From: Actinacidiphila glaucinigra
GTDB taxonomy: Bacteria > Actinomycetota > Actinomycetes > Streptomycetales > Streptomycetaceae
Length of the DNA stretch: 64,000 nucleotides
Assembly: GCF_900188405.1 (NCBI RefSeq)
Contig: NZ_FZOF01000028.1
Coordinates: 1 to 64,000, forward strand
Direction of reading: 5' to 3'
Part shown: positions 8,856 through 17,590 of the stretch, piece by piece
How positions within the stretch are numbered: position 1 is the first letter of the stretch
Layout: each line of letters starts with the position of its first letter
Made by a program: the position numbers and the translations under genes
The notes under the pieces: generated by a model
Databases searched by the model: none
What the model was told of the DNA's origin: nothing
The model's input: only the letters and a program-made list of their open reading frames with translations

Positions 8856-9851
8856 ATGCTCGAATCCATCGGCCTGAGCCGGCAGGACGAATCGGTGTAC
8901 GAGGCCCTTGTGCGCCGGGTGCACGCCACGGTCGCGGAACTGGCACACGACTGCCGGCTGCCCGCCCCCGCGACGCGCCGCAGCGTACGGTCGCTGGTCG
9001 CCCTCGGCCTCGCCGTGCGCTCCACCGGGCGCCCCGTGACCTACGCGGCGGTCTCCCCGGACAGCGCGCTGGAGGCCGTACTGCGCGACCGGGAACGGGC
9101 GTTGAACGACGTACGCTCCCACGTCTCCGGCCTGATGGACCTGTACCGCGCGGGCACGCGCTTCGTGAACCCCGGCGAGTTGGTCGAGGTCGTCTCGGGG
9201 CGGGACGACGTCAACCGCCGCTGGGCGCAGTTGCAGCAGAGCACGCGCACGCAGGTCCGGGGCTTCGACCGGCCGCCGTACGCCTCGCACGAGGAGCACA
9301 CCGAGCCCAACCCCGTCGAACTCGAACTGCTCAAGCGCGGCGTCGCCTACCGCGTGATCTACGACAGCACCGTCCTCTCCCTGCCCGGCTGGCTCGCGGA
9401 CGTCACCGTCGGCGTCCGGCACGGCGAACAGGCCAGGGTCGCGGCCGACCTGCCGATGAAGCTGGCGATCTCCGACGACCGGCTCGCCATCATCCCCCTG
9501 CTGCGGCCCGGCGACCACACGGTGACGGCGTCGTACCTGATCCACCCCTCCCCTCTGCTCGACGCGCTCATCGCCCTCTTCGAGGCGTTGTGGGAGCGCA
9601 GCGTGCAGGTGCGCCTGCCGTCGAACGGCGGCGCCCCCGGGAGGCTGGAACAGGCGCCGGACGAACTGACCGCCGAGGAGGCGAAACTGCTGACGCTGCT
9701 CGCCGCGGGCGCCACCGACAAGTCCGCCGGCCGCGCCCTGGGCTGGAGCGAACGCACCGTCCAGCGCCATGTCACCCGCCTCATGCAGCGCTTCGGCGCC
9801 CAGACGCGTTTCCAGATCGCCATGGAGGCCACCCGCCGCGGCTGGATCTGA
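8856..9851 (+). CDS. TrmB-like / LuxR-type transcriptional regulator
   Basis: 331 residues with ATG at 8856 behind GAAGGCGG. The N-terminus resembles a TrmB-type winged helix (IGLSRQDESVYEALVRRVHATVAEL). The middle resembles the TrmB sensor region (VVSGRDDVNRRWAQLQ, KRGVAYRVIYD). The C-terminus is a LuxR-like HTH (LTAEEAKLLTLLAAGATDKSAGRALGWSERTVQRHV). This architecture is common in Streptomyces as stand-alone regulators, often near natural-product genes. Its targets are not evident; the divergent side holds only the DUF3043 relic. Confidence 0.85.
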   Translation: MLESIGLSRQDESVYEALVRRVHATVAELAHDCRLPAPATRRSVRSLVALGLAVRSTGRPVTYAAVSPDSALEAVLRDRERALNDVRSHVSGLMDLYRAGTRFVNPGELVEVVSGRDDVNRRWAQLQQSTRTQVRGFDRPPYASHEEHTEPNPVELELLKRGVAYRVIYDSTVLSLPGWLADVTVGVRHGEQARVAADLPMKLAISDDRLAIIPLLRPGDHTVTASYLIHPSPLLDALIALFEALWERSVQVRLPSNGGAPGRLEQAPDELTAEEAKLLTLLAAGATDKSAGRALGWSERTVQRHVTRLMQRFGAQTRFQIAMEATRRGWI

Positions 9852-9916
9852 GCCCCCTTCGGGGCGACCCGGCGGGCGGTCCTAGGATCGTGCCGCTGGT
9901 CAACCCGGGGGTGCCC

Positions 9917-11248
9917 ATGACTTTCGAGATCGATCTGCCGCTCGACGCGGACCCGCGGCGGGACGCGGAGGCGGCCCGGCTGGCCGGCGCGCTCACCGAG
10001 GTCGGCAACGAACGCTTCCTCCGCGCCGTCCTCAGGGATCCGGCGCGTATCCACCACCGCAGCACGGAGAGCCTGTGCGGCAGGCCGACCGACGCCCCCG
10101 AGGTGACCGAACCGACGTCGAGCCTGCTGCTCCGCGCTCTCCACACGGCCTTCACCGCGCACCTCCCGCTCAGCCTCTCGCCGGACGTGCTGTGGTACAC
10201 CGTCGTGCACGAGGTGGCGGTCCATGTGCGCCTCAACTCATCCGCGTACGCCGGGCTGTTCACGCGGACGCCCGGCCACCGACAGTCGATCCTCGTACGG
10301 GACGACCGCGCCCCGGAGGACTGGGAGCGCTCCGTCAACCTGGTGCGGGATCCACTGCGCGCCCTGATCGGCGACGATACGGCCGAGCTCTTCCTGCCCG
10401 TCTTCTCCACCACCACCCCGGCCGACGCCACCGCCGCCCTGGTGGCCCTCATGGACGTCGTCAGCCCGTACTACCGCTTCCGCTGGCGGACCCTGTGCGG
10501 CATTCCCCGGATCCGGCTGGAAGGGACGGAGGAGGACTGGCGCCTGCTGGCCGCACGGGCCCGGGAGCTCGCCGGGCGGTTCGAGGGGCTGCGGCCGTAC
10601 TTCCGGGGCCTGCAGCCCGTCCTGGACGCGATCGCGGCGACACCCTCGGGCCGGGGCGTCGACGAGGAGTTCTGGCGATCGCTCTACAAGTACCGCTCGG
10701 AGTCGGGTGGTTCCTGGGTCACAGGCTGGATCAACGCCTTCTTCGCCCACCGCTACACCGACGACGGGCCCGTGCCCAAGGACGCCTTCGGACCGGGCCC
10801 CTCGGACGAGCTGCACTTCCCCTCGCACGTCTCCCGGGTACCGTTCCGCTGGGAGACACTCGCGGGCACCTTCGACATGGCCTTCCTGGGAGGTGCGCTC
10901 GGCCTGGAGCGGGACGGCGCCTGGCTTCGGCCCCGGCTGGGAAACGCCGTCGTGGAGCTGCTTCCCCAGACCGAGAGGCACGACGAACGCCTGCCGGAGC
11001 CCTGGAGCCTGGCCGACGTGCAGCGCCTCACCGGCTGCCCGGAAGCCCGGCTCCTCGACACCATCGGCACGGTCACCCACCAGGGCGCGGTCCTCCGGGC
11101 CGACCTCGCGATCGACCTCGGCGGGATCTGTGTCGTCCGCGGCGCCGACGGCGACTGGCACCTCGGCGACCTGATCAGCGACGACGGCGAGATCCAGTGC
11201 TGGCAGAACGCCGGCCCCGACCTGGGTGAGGCCCTGCGGATCCTCTGA
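9917..11248 (+). CDS. DUF4419 domain protein
   Basis: 443 residues, start ATG 9917; GTG at 9911 is a possible alternative. The sequence follows the DUF4419 pattern: a segment SPDVLWYTVVHEVAVHVRLN, then FSTTTPADATAALVALMDV, then YYRFRWRTLCGIPRIRLEGT, then SLYKYRSESGGSWVTGWINA. The family is found in bacteria and fungi and has no established biochemical role. A C-terminal extension of about 110 residues follows the core. It stands alone between the regulator and the ThDP enzyme. Confidence 0.85.
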   Translation: MTFEIDLPLDADPRRDAEAARLAGALTEVGNERFLRAVLRDPARIHHRSTESLCGRPTDAPEVTEPTSSLLLRALHTAFTAHLPLSLSPDVLWYTVVHEVAVHVRLNSSAYAGLFTRTPGHRQSILVRDDRAPEDWERSVNLVRDPLRALIGDDTAELFLPVFSTTTPADATAALVALMDVVSPYYRFRWRTLCGIPRIRLEGTEEDWRLLAARARELAGRFEGLRPYFRGLQPVLDAIAATPSGRGVDEEFWRSLYKYRSESGGSWVTGWINAFFAHRYTDDGPVPKDAFGPGPSDELHFPSHVSRVPFRWETLAGTFDMAFLGGALGLERDGAWLRPRLGNAVVELLPQTERHDERLPEPWSLADVQRLTGCPEARLLDTIGTVTHQGAVLRADLAIDLGGICVVRGADGDWHLGDLISDDGEIQCWQNAGPDLGEALRIL

Positions 11249-11344
11249 GCGCCGTGTCGCTTCCCCCGGGCCGTGTGAGATGTCACAAAATGTCCGGGGT
11301 GCCACGGGCACCGCGCCGTTCCGACGAGCCGCCAGGGAGTCCTC

Positions 11345-13084
11345 TTGGGTACCACCGTCGCAGATGTCATGGTCGCGGCCCTCGCGGCCTCCGGCGTACG
11401 TCGGGTGTACGGCCTGCCGGGGGATTCGCTGAACGGGTTCACCGACGCCCTCCGCCGCAACGGGGCCGTCTCGTGGGCCCACGTGCGGCACGAGGAGACC
11501 GCCGCGTTCGCCGCGGCCGGCGAGGCGGCCGTCACCGGGCGGCTCGCGGTGACCGCGGGCAGCTGCGGTCCGGGCAACCTCCACCTCATCAACGGGCTGT
11601 TCGACGCGCAGCGCAGCCGCGTGCCGGTGCTGGCGGTCGCCGCGCACATCCCGCGGGCCGAGATCGGCGGCGAGTACTTCCAGGAGACGCACCCGCAGGA
11701 GCTGTTCCGCGAGTGCAGCGTCTACCGCGAGATGGCGAGCCTGCCCGAGCAGGTCCCCAGGATGCTGCGCATCGCGATGCGCTCGGCGCTGGAGCGCAGG
11801 GGCGTCGCGGTGCTGGTCGTCCCGGGCGAGCTGTTCCTGGCCGACATCGACCTGCCCGTGCCGCCCCGCCCCGTGGTCGGGACCTCCTCCCGTGTGCGCC
11901 CCGACGACGCCGGGCTGGCGCGCGCAGCGGAGGTCCTCAACAGGGCGGAGCGGGTGACCATCCTCGGTGGCGCGGGCTGCCACGACGCGCACGACGAGGC
12001 GGTGGCCCTGGCCGACGCGCTGAAGGCGCCCATGGTGCACGCGCTGCGCGGCAAGGAGTTCCTGGAGCACGACAACCCGTACGACGTGGGGCTCACCGGC
12101 CTGATCGGCTACAGCTCCGGCTACCGGGCGATGGAGCACTGCGACGCCCTGCTGATGCTCGGCACCGACTTCCCCTACCGCCAGTTCTACCCGGGTCCCG
12201 ACGTGCCGGTCGTCCAGGTCGACGTACGCGGTGAGCACATCGGTCGGCGCACCGAGGTCGACGTCCCGCTGGTCGGCACCGTCAAGGACACCGCCGCCGC
12301 GCTGCTCCCGCTGCTGCGGCCCCGGACCGACCGCTCCTTCGCCGACCGGATGACCGGCCACTACCGGAAGGTCCGCGGCCGGCTGGACCACCTCGCCGCG
12401 GCCGGGCAGTCGGACAACCCCATGCACCCCCAGCACGTGGCCGCCACCGTCGACAAGCTCGCGACCCGGGACGCCGTCTTCACGGCCGACGTCGGCACCC
12501 CCACCGTGTGGGCGGCACGCTATCTGACGATGAACGGCCACAGGCGGCTGATCGGGTCCTTCAACCACGGCACGATGGCCAACGCGCTGCCGCACGCCAT
12601 CGGCGTCCAGGCCTCCCACCCGGGGCGCCAGGTCGTGGCCCTGTGCGGCGACGGCGGCCTGAGCATGCTGATGGGGGAGCTGCTGACGCTGCGCCGGCTG
12701 GAGCTGCCGGTCAAGATCGTGGTCTTCAACAACACCGCGCTCTCCTTCGTGGAGCTGGAGATGAAGGCCGCGGGCATCGTCAACTTCGGCACCGACCTCG
12801 GCGAGACGGACTACGCCGAGGTCGCCCGGGCAGCCGGGCTGTTCGGCGCCAGGGCCGAACGGCCGGGTCAGCTGGAGGAGGCGCTCACGACCGCGCTCGA
12901 ACACGACGGCCCCGCCCTGGTCGACGCGCGTACCGCGCGCCAGGAGCTGTCGCTGCCCCCGAAGATCACCTACGGCCAGCTCAAAGGGTTCACGCTGTTC
13001 GCGACCCGCACGATCCTGTCCGGGCGGGCGGACGAGATCGTGGAGCTGGCGAGGACCAACCTGCGCGACCTCGGTTTCGACTAG
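11345..13084 (+). CDS. poxB: Pyruvate oxidase / quinone-linked pyruvate dehydrogenase-type ThDP enzyme
   Basis: A 579-residue thiamine-diphosphate enzyme of the pyruvate oxidase/acetolactate synthase superfamily. It starts at a TTG (11345) behind AGGGAG. The domain order is standard: a PYR domain with the catalytic Glu in HVRHEETAAFAAAGEA, a central FAD-type domain (about residues 185-330), and a PP domain with the ThDP motif CGDGGLSMLMGELLTL...NNTALSF. Similarity is closest to PoxB, which decarboxylates pyruvate to acetate and CO2 while reducing quinone. The typical C-terminal membrane-binding helix is not obvious, so substrate specificity is less certain than the fold. Confidence 0.85.
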   Translation: MGTTVADVMVAALAASGVRRVYGLPGDSLNGFTDALRRNGAVSWAHVRHEETAAFAAAGEAAVTGRLAVTAGSCGPGNLHLINGLFDAQRSRVPVLAVAAHIPRAEIGGEYFQETHPQELFRECSVYREMASLPEQVPRMLRIAMRSALERRGVAVLVVPGELFLADIDLPVPPRPVVGTSSRVRPDDAGLARAAEVLNRAERVTILGGAGCHDAHDEAVALADALKAPMVHALRGKEFLEHDNPYDVGLTGLIGYSSGYRAMEHCDALLMLGTDFPYRQFYPGPDVPVVQVDVRGEHIGRRTEVDVPLVGTVKDTAAALLPLLRPRTDRSFADRMTGHYRKVRGRLDHLAAAGQSDNPMHPQHVAATVDKLATRDAVFTADVGTPTVWAARYLTMNGHRRLIGSFNHGTMANALPHAIGVQASHPGRQVVALCGDGGLSMLMGELLTLRRLELPVKIVVFNNTALSFVELEMKAAGIVNFGTDLGETDYAEVARAAGLFGARAERPGQLEEALTTALEHDGPALVDARTARQELSLPPKITYGQLKGFTLFATRTILSGRADEIVELARTNLRDLGFD

Positions 13085-13095
13085 GACTGCGCGGA

Positions 13096-13125
13096 CGCCC
13101 GCCGCGCCGCGGGGCACGGCGGGCG
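13096..13125. terminator. Bidirectional hairpin
   Basis: Arms CGCCCGCCG (13096-13104) and CGGCGGGCG (13117-13125), 12-nt loop, between the convergent poxB-like and PHP genes. Confidence 0.6.
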
Positions 13126-13135
13126 CGACGCGCCG

Positions 13136-14368
13136 TCAGGGCTGCAGCCACCAGGGGCTGGAGTAGGCGACACCCAGGTCGTTGCAGGGGTGTCCGGACG
13201 GCCCGGGTTGCCCGTTGGGCTGCGAGGGGTCGGAGATGCGCAGCACCACCCAGGCGCCGTCCTCGACGTCGAGCGGGACGGTGAACTCGGCCAGGCCGCC
13301 GGACGTGGTCGGGACGACCTCGGCCACGGTCGGCGCGCCCGAACCGGGCCGCAGCACCTGGATGTCCAGGGGCTTGCCCAGCCAGTCGGGGCCGCGGTCG
13401 AGGTCCACGGCGAAGCGGACGTCGCCGGAGGCGAGCGGCAGGACACCGCCCATCTGGACGCCGCCCGCGGTGGCGTCCAGCCGCAGCCCGGAGAAGCGGG
13501 TGGCGAAGAAGCGGCGGGCGCGCATGGCCTCCAGCACACCGGCCCGGGTGTTCTCGGTGACCCAGAGCCCGGCGCGGCCCACGCCCTCGACCTTGCCCCA
13601 CTCCGCGCCGTGGTGGTCGCTGACCCCGGTGATCCCGGTACGCCAGCCGGCGTTGAGGACGGCGTTGAGGTGCGAGGACTTGCGGTCCGACCAGCCGTCG
13701 AAGAGGTAGTCGTCGCCGCGGTTGAACATCTCGACGCTGACCATCTTGTCGCGCACCGCGGCGGAGTAGGCGAAGTCGTTGAAGCGCCCGATCTCGCGGC
13801 CCGGGTGGTTGAAGCCCGCCACCGCGTCACGGCCGGCGATCCAGTTGTAGAGGGAGCCCATCGAACTGGCGCCGCCCAGGTCGACGAACTGGTCGGTGAA
13901 CCACACGTTGGCGTGGCCGAGGAGCGGGTGCGACCACTCGAAGCCGCGGATCGCGGTGTAGTTGCCGGGGTCGTTCGCGGCGTCCGCGAGCTGGCGGGTG
14001 CGGTCCCACTCGCCCTTGGAGAGGCCGTTGATCGAGAGCAGGGTGGTGTGGTCGGTGAGCGCCGCCACGTCGAGCCCCGCGTCGCGCATGGAGGCGAACG
14101 CGAGGGCGGGGTCCCCGTCGCCGTCCGACATCAGGGTGTGGTTGTGCAGGTCGGCGTGGACGAGTCTGGTGCCCTGGGTGACGAGTGAGGCGCGGGAGGC
14201 CCCGGCCCGGTTCGTGGCGGGGGTGTCCGCGGCGGTGCGGGTGCCCGCGGCCAGGGCGGTTCCGGGGAGTGAGGCCGCGATCAGCAGGCCACCCGCACCG
14301 GCGAGGAGGGAACGTCGGCTGGGTCCGTGCGCGTGCGTGTGCGCCGTGTCGGCATGGTGTCCGCTCAT
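13136..14368 (-). CDS. Tat-exported PHP-domain metal-dependent phosphoesterase
   Basis: 410 residues from the ATG at 14368 (MSGHHAD). The N-terminus is His-rich and then carries a twin-arginine signal (PSRRSLLAGAGGLLIAASLP, cleavage likely after TALA). The mature part has PHP metal-binding motifs: VHADLHNHTLMSDGDGDP, LTDHTTLL, FEWSHP, FNHPGREIG and ISGVSDHHG-like TGVSDHHGAEWG. It is therefore a secreted, trinuclear-metal hydrolase, probably a phosphoesterase. The C-terminus ends with a Trp-rich tail. Substrate unknown; no operon partners. Confidence 0.88.
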   Translation of the reverse strand: MSGHHADTAHTHAHGPSRRSLLAGAGGLLIAASLPGTALAAGTRTAADTPATNRAGASRASLVTQGTRLVHADLHNHTLMSDGDGDPALAFASMRDAGLDVAALTDHTTLLSINGLSKGEWDRTRQLADAANDPGNYTAIRGFEWSHPLLGHANVWFTDQFVDLGGASSMGSLYNWIAGRDAVAGFNHPGREIGRFNDFAYSAAVRDKMVSVEMFNRGDDYLFDGWSDRKSSHLNAVLNAGWRTGITGVSDHHGAEWGKVEGVGRAGLWVTENTRAGVLEAMRARRFFATRFSGLRLDATAGGVQMGGVLPLASGDVRFAVDLDRGPDWLGKPLDIQVLRPGSGAPTVAEVVPTTSGGLAEFTVPLDVEDGAWVVLRISDPSQPNGQPGPSGHPCNDLGVAYSSPWWLQP

Positions 14369-14453
14369 GGCGGCCAGTACAGCCGATTGACAGGAGCATG
14401 GTCGAAATCGCGGGTTCCCGGCGGGTGAACGCCTCACGCCCGCCCGGTGCCGC

Positions 14454-15332
14454 TCAGCGGGGCGCGTCGGGCGCCACCAGCGTGCGCACCAACGGGACGC
14501 GGACCAGGACGAACGCACCCGTCACCACGAGCAGCGCCCCCAGCAGCATGGGCAGCAGCCACCAGCCTCCCCGCAGGTGCTCCTCGAACACCGTCACACC
14601 CAGCACGAGGCTCACGCTCGCGTCCCCGAGCGTCAGCGCGGGCTGGGAGGCCACCAGGGGGCCGGACTGCATGGCGTTCTCCAGCAGGAAGACGGCCGCG
14701 ACCCCGACGAGGGCGAATCCGTACGTCTGCCACGCGGTGAAGAAGGCGGCCGCCCCGTCGCTGTCCCACACCTGAGTGGCGTCCTTGAGCAGCCCGGCGG
14801 TGAGCGCGTAGCAGACGGCCGCCGAGAGGCCGAAGCAGGCGGCGCGCACCCGGCCCGCCGGGCGCCGGACGGCGATGAGGACGAGCAGCAGGACGGCGGC
14901 GACGCAACCGGGCAGCGCCATCGCCCACGTACCGGTGCCCGGCCGGTCCACCCCGCCCCCGGGCGAGGCGGCCCACAGCCCCACACCCAGCCCGACCACC
15001 ATGGCGGCGACGGCGGCCCAGCCGCGCGGCGGGAGCCGGCGGTGCAGCACGAAACCGCCGATGAACAGGGCGAAGGGCAACTCCAGGACGAACAGCGGCT
15101 GGACGAGCGAGAGCGCGCCGTTGAGCAGCGCCAGGGCCTGGAACGCCGCCGCCGCGACCACCGCGCCGAACCCGGCCAGCCACACGGGCTTGCGCAGCAG
15201 TTCGCCGATGAGGGCCGGACGCAGCCCCACCGAGAGCGGAACCGTGCGGGCCGCGTAGCGCTGCAGCACGGTGGCCAAGGCGTTGCTGACCGCCGCGAGC
15301 AGCGCGAACAGCACGGCAAGGGTGGTCTGCAC
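14454..15332 (-). CDS. DMT-superfamily transporter
   Basis: 292 residues. The start is the GTG at 15332 behind GAGGAG (the frame runs on to 15698, but without membrane character). About nine to ten hydrophobic helices are visible, among them TTLAVLFALLAAVSNALATV, VWLAGFGAVVAAAAFQALAL, AAVAAMVVGLGVGLWAA and WWLLPMLLGALLVVTGAFVL. It resembles the DMT/EamA group, including the conserved small-residue helix after SLVQPLFVLELPFAL. Transported substrate unknown. Divergent from the GNAT gene. Confidence 0.82.
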   Translation of the reverse strand: MQTTLAVLFALLAAVSNALATVLQRYAARTVPLSVGLRPALIGELLRKPVWLAGFGAVVAAAAFQALALLNGALSLVQPLFVLELPFALFIGGFVLHRRLPPRGWAAVAAMVVGLGVGLWAASPGGGVDRPGTGTWAMALPGCVAAVLLLVLIAVRRPAGRVRAACFGLSAAVCYALTAGLLKDATQVWDSDGAAAFFTAWQTYGFALVGVAAVFLLENAMQSGPLVASQPALTLGDASVSLVLGVTVFEEHLRGGWWLLPMLLGALLVVTGAFVLVRVPLVRTLVAPDAPR

Positions 15333-15480
15333 CAGGACTCTCCTCAAGATCCCGGACCACGCTAACCGCTGTGCTCCCCCGCCGGGCCGAACGACGCGTC
15401 GGAGCGCGGCGGCCGACGTGCTCCGGGCGCCGGCAAATGCGGTTGACGAGGTCCGCCGTGCACCGGTTTCCTGCTGCGAT

Positions 15481-15921
15481 ATGTCGACCCTTCGCATCGA
15501 ACAGCCCCATGGCGACGCCATGCTCGAGGACTGGCGGTTCGTCCACAACACCATCATCCCCACCGGCCCGCTCTCCCTCGACGACGTGCGCGAGCGCTCG
15601 CGGCGCAACCACCTGGAGGTCGCGTACCTGGGTGACGCCGTCGTGGGCTGCACGACCGTGCGGCCGCCCACCGGCGAGGACGCCACGGCCACGGTCATCG
15701 CTCGGGTGCTGCCCGGCCACCGGGATCAGGGCTTCGGCACGGCGCTCTACACCCGGGGGATGGACCGGGCGCGCGAGATGGGCGCGGCGGCGGTCGAGAC
15801 GGTGGTCCTCGCGTCCAACACCGAGGGGTTGCGCTTCGCCGGGGCGCGGGGCTTCGTCGAGGTCGAACGCTATGTGCTGCCCGGGGACACCATCGCGTAC
15901 GTCACCCTGCGCCTGCCGTGA
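15481..15921 (+). CDS. GNAT family N-acetyltransferase
   Basis: 146 residues, ATG 15481. The acetyl-CoA binding motif A is ARVLPGHRDQGFGTALYTRGM, with the R/QxxGxG/A core, followed by the typical SNTEGLRFAGARGFVEVERY end. Acceptor unknown. It lies about 1.7 kb upstream of the SARP gene, but csp and MBL genes on the other strand separate it from the RiPP operon, so participation there is unlikely. Confidence 0.88.
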   Translation: MSTLRIEQPHGDAMLEDWRFVHNTIIPTGPLSLDDVRERSRRNHLEVAYLGDAVVGCTTVRPPTGEDATATVIARVLPGHRDQGFGTALYTRGMDRAREMGAAAVETVVLASNTEGLRFAGARGFVEVERYVLPGDTIAYVTLRLP

Positions 15922-15981
15922 ACCCCGGTCCCCCGGGCCGACCGCCGGGAGGACACCGGCACCGGCACACCGGCGCACCGC

Positions 15982-16743
15982 TCAGGCGCGGTCCGCGGGC
16001 GCGCTGCGGCGCAGGTAGCGCTCCGTCACCTCGCGCAGCCGGTCACGGCCGAAGCTCCGCCCGTGACCGGGGTGGACGACACGGACGTCGAGGTCGGCGA
16101 GGAAGGCCGCGGTGCGCCGGTAGGCGGCCACGTCGGACTCGGGCAGGTCATCGATGAGATAGCCGTCGTAGACGGCGTCGCCGGAGTACAGCACCCCCGT
16201 GCGCTCTTCGAGGAGGGCGACGGAGCCGGGCGTGTGGCCGGGCACATGGAGGACGGTGAGGACGCGGCCGCCGAGGTCGATCCGCTCGTCGCCGCTCAGG
16301 GTGCGGGTGAGGGTCACCGGGCCGATTCCGTAGCCGCCGGGGTCGTATCCGGGGTCGGGCAGGGCGTCCAGGAGAAGGTCCGGGAAGGACGCGCCCACGT
16401 CCTCGGTGCCGAGCCGTTCGGCGAGTTCGGGCCCGTCGAGGCTGGCCGGCACACCCCGCGCGAGGGCCGCGGCGTCCGCGCCGTGGGCGGCTCGCTCGGC
16501 GAACTCGTGGGCCCCGCCCACATGGTCGAGATGCGCGTGGGTGAGGAGCAGCAGCGGGTCCCGCGCCAGGATCTCCGGGACCTCGCGGCGCAGGGGCACC
16601 ACCCCGAGTCCCGCGTCGACGACGAGATCGCGCTCGGAGCCGCGCAGCCACCACACGTTGGCCCTCACGATCTCGTGGGCGTGCGGCTCACTGATGCGGA
16701 CGAGGCCGTCCTCGACGTCGCGTTGCTCGTACCAGTGCGTCAT
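15982..16743 (-). CDS. MBL-fold metallo-hydrolase
   Basis: 253 residues, ATG 16743. The metallo-beta-lactamase fold is shown by LLLTHAHLDHVGGAHEF (HxHxDH), HVPGHTPGSVALLEE, and YSGDAVYDGYLIDDL, with a final VHPGHGRSFG. The set of ligands is complete. It resembles glyoxalase II-like or lactonase-like hydrolases. Substrate unknown. Confidence 0.9.
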   Translation of the reverse strand: MTHWYEQRDVEDGLVRISEPHAHEIVRANVWWLRGSERDLVVDAGLGVVPLRREVPEILARDPLLLLTHAHLDHVGGAHEFAERAAHGADAAALARGVPASLDGPELAERLGTEDVGASFPDLLLDALPDPGYDPGGYGIGPVTLTRTLSGDERIDLGGRVLTVLHVPGHTPGSVALLEERTGVLYSGDAVYDGYLIDDLPESDVAAYRRTAAFLADLDVRVVHPGHGRSFGRDRLREVTERYLRRSAPADRA

Positions 16744-16823
16744 ACCGGCCCAGTGTCCTCGCCCCGGGCGCGGGCCCGACGGCGGGGTCCCGCGGGTGTG
16801 GGGCTGAGGCCGGAGACGAGGAC

Positions 16824-16883
16824 GGGGTGGCCGGGTCTCCCCGGCGGCGATGGGGACGCCGCCGGTGACGACCCGGCCACCCC
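16824..16883 (-). terminator. Compound hairpin downstream of cold-shock gene
   Basis: An outer 14-bp perfect stem (16824-16837 with 16870-16883) encloses an inner 8-bp stem (16841-16848 with 16858-16865). It lies directly after the stop of the minus-strand csp gene and before the 5' end of the MBL gene. Confidence 0.65.
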
Positions 16884-16895
16884 GGTCGAGGACCG

Positions 16896-17099
16896 TCAGT
16901 TGCGGATGATGTTCTCCGCCTGCGGCCCCTTCTGCCCCTGGGTGACGTCGAACGTCACGGCCTCACCCTCGACCAGTTCGCGGTAGCCGTTGCCGGCGAT
17001 GTTCGAGTAGTGCGCGAACACATCGGGGCCACCTCCGTCCTGTGCGATGAAGCCGAAGCCCTTTTCCGAGTTGAACCACTTCACGACGCCTGTCGCCAC
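16896..17099 (-). CDS. Cold-shock protein, CspA family
   Basis: Single-stranded nucleic-acid chaperone with one OB-fold cold-shock domain. RNP1 is GFGFIAQ and RNP2 is DVFAHYSNI. The GTG at 17099 gives the canonical 67 residues (M/VATGVVKWFNSEKG) with a GGA ribosome site at good spacing. The ATG at 17108 would add three residues (MDA) but has almost no spacer to its AAGG. A long upstream region is consistent with a structured cold-responsive 5' leader. Confidence 0.95.
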   Translation of the reverse strand: MATGVVKWFNSEKGFGFIAQDGGGPDVFAHYSNIAGNGYRELVEGEAVTFDVTQGQKGPQAENIIRN

Positions 17100-17108
17100 C
17101 GCGTCCAT

Positions 17109-17534
17109 CCTTCACGTGCCAGCTGAAGAGCCACGCCGACTGCGTGACCCGCGGTCGCCTCCTGCCGGAGACGGCCACGGAGCCCTCTTTACCCGATGCA
17201 GGGCGTTTTTACGCCGGGTCCTCGCATCTGTACGTCCCCTGCCGCAACGGACCGCGCCCGGACGGCCGCTCCGGGCGCCACCGGCGGGCCGTCGACGGCG
17301 GACGGCGGGGCGCGGACGGCCCTCGACTGGAAAGCGGCGGGGCGGCGACGCGAAAGGGCCCTGCTCCCTGTGCCGCTCCGCACCGACTTCCGCGCATTCG
17401 TGGAGCAATGCCCGAAGTCGGCCATAGAGACGCCGCAAAGTTTTTCGCGACCACGGGTCGACACGCGTAGATGTTTTAGGTTAAATGGTGCATACGCTGC
17501 CGCGGCAATCCCTCGGGAAGGCCTTGCGGACCCC
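17109..17534. other. Intergenic region between csp and SARP genes
   Basis: About 430 bp without a convincing gene. It contains a stem-loop GGCGT-TTTT-ACGCC (17202-17215), flanked by ACCCG/CGGGT, which would lie in the csp 5' leader when read on the minus strand. From about 17430 the base composition becomes clearly more A+T-rich, continuing into the first part of the SARP gene. Confidence 0.5.
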
Positions 17535-17563
17535 TTGTGACGAGTTCGTGCGCGTGATACGTT
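17535..17563 (+). promoter_or_regulatory. Putative promoter of SARP gene
   Basis: -35 TTGTGA (17535-17540), 17-nt spacer, -10 TACGTT (17558-17563). Transcription would start near 17570, about 20 nt upstream of the ATG at 17591. Good match to the HrdB type by eye. Confidence 0.55.
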
Positions 17564-17590
17564 CCCGGCGTCAGCGGGGAGTGGGCGGAA

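Noticed and set aside
15481..15921. GNAT enzyme as a goadsporin-type N-acetyltransferase (GodH) for the cluster
   Set aside because: It lies before the MBL and cold-shock genes on the other strand, outside the SARP operon, with generic GNAT motifs only.
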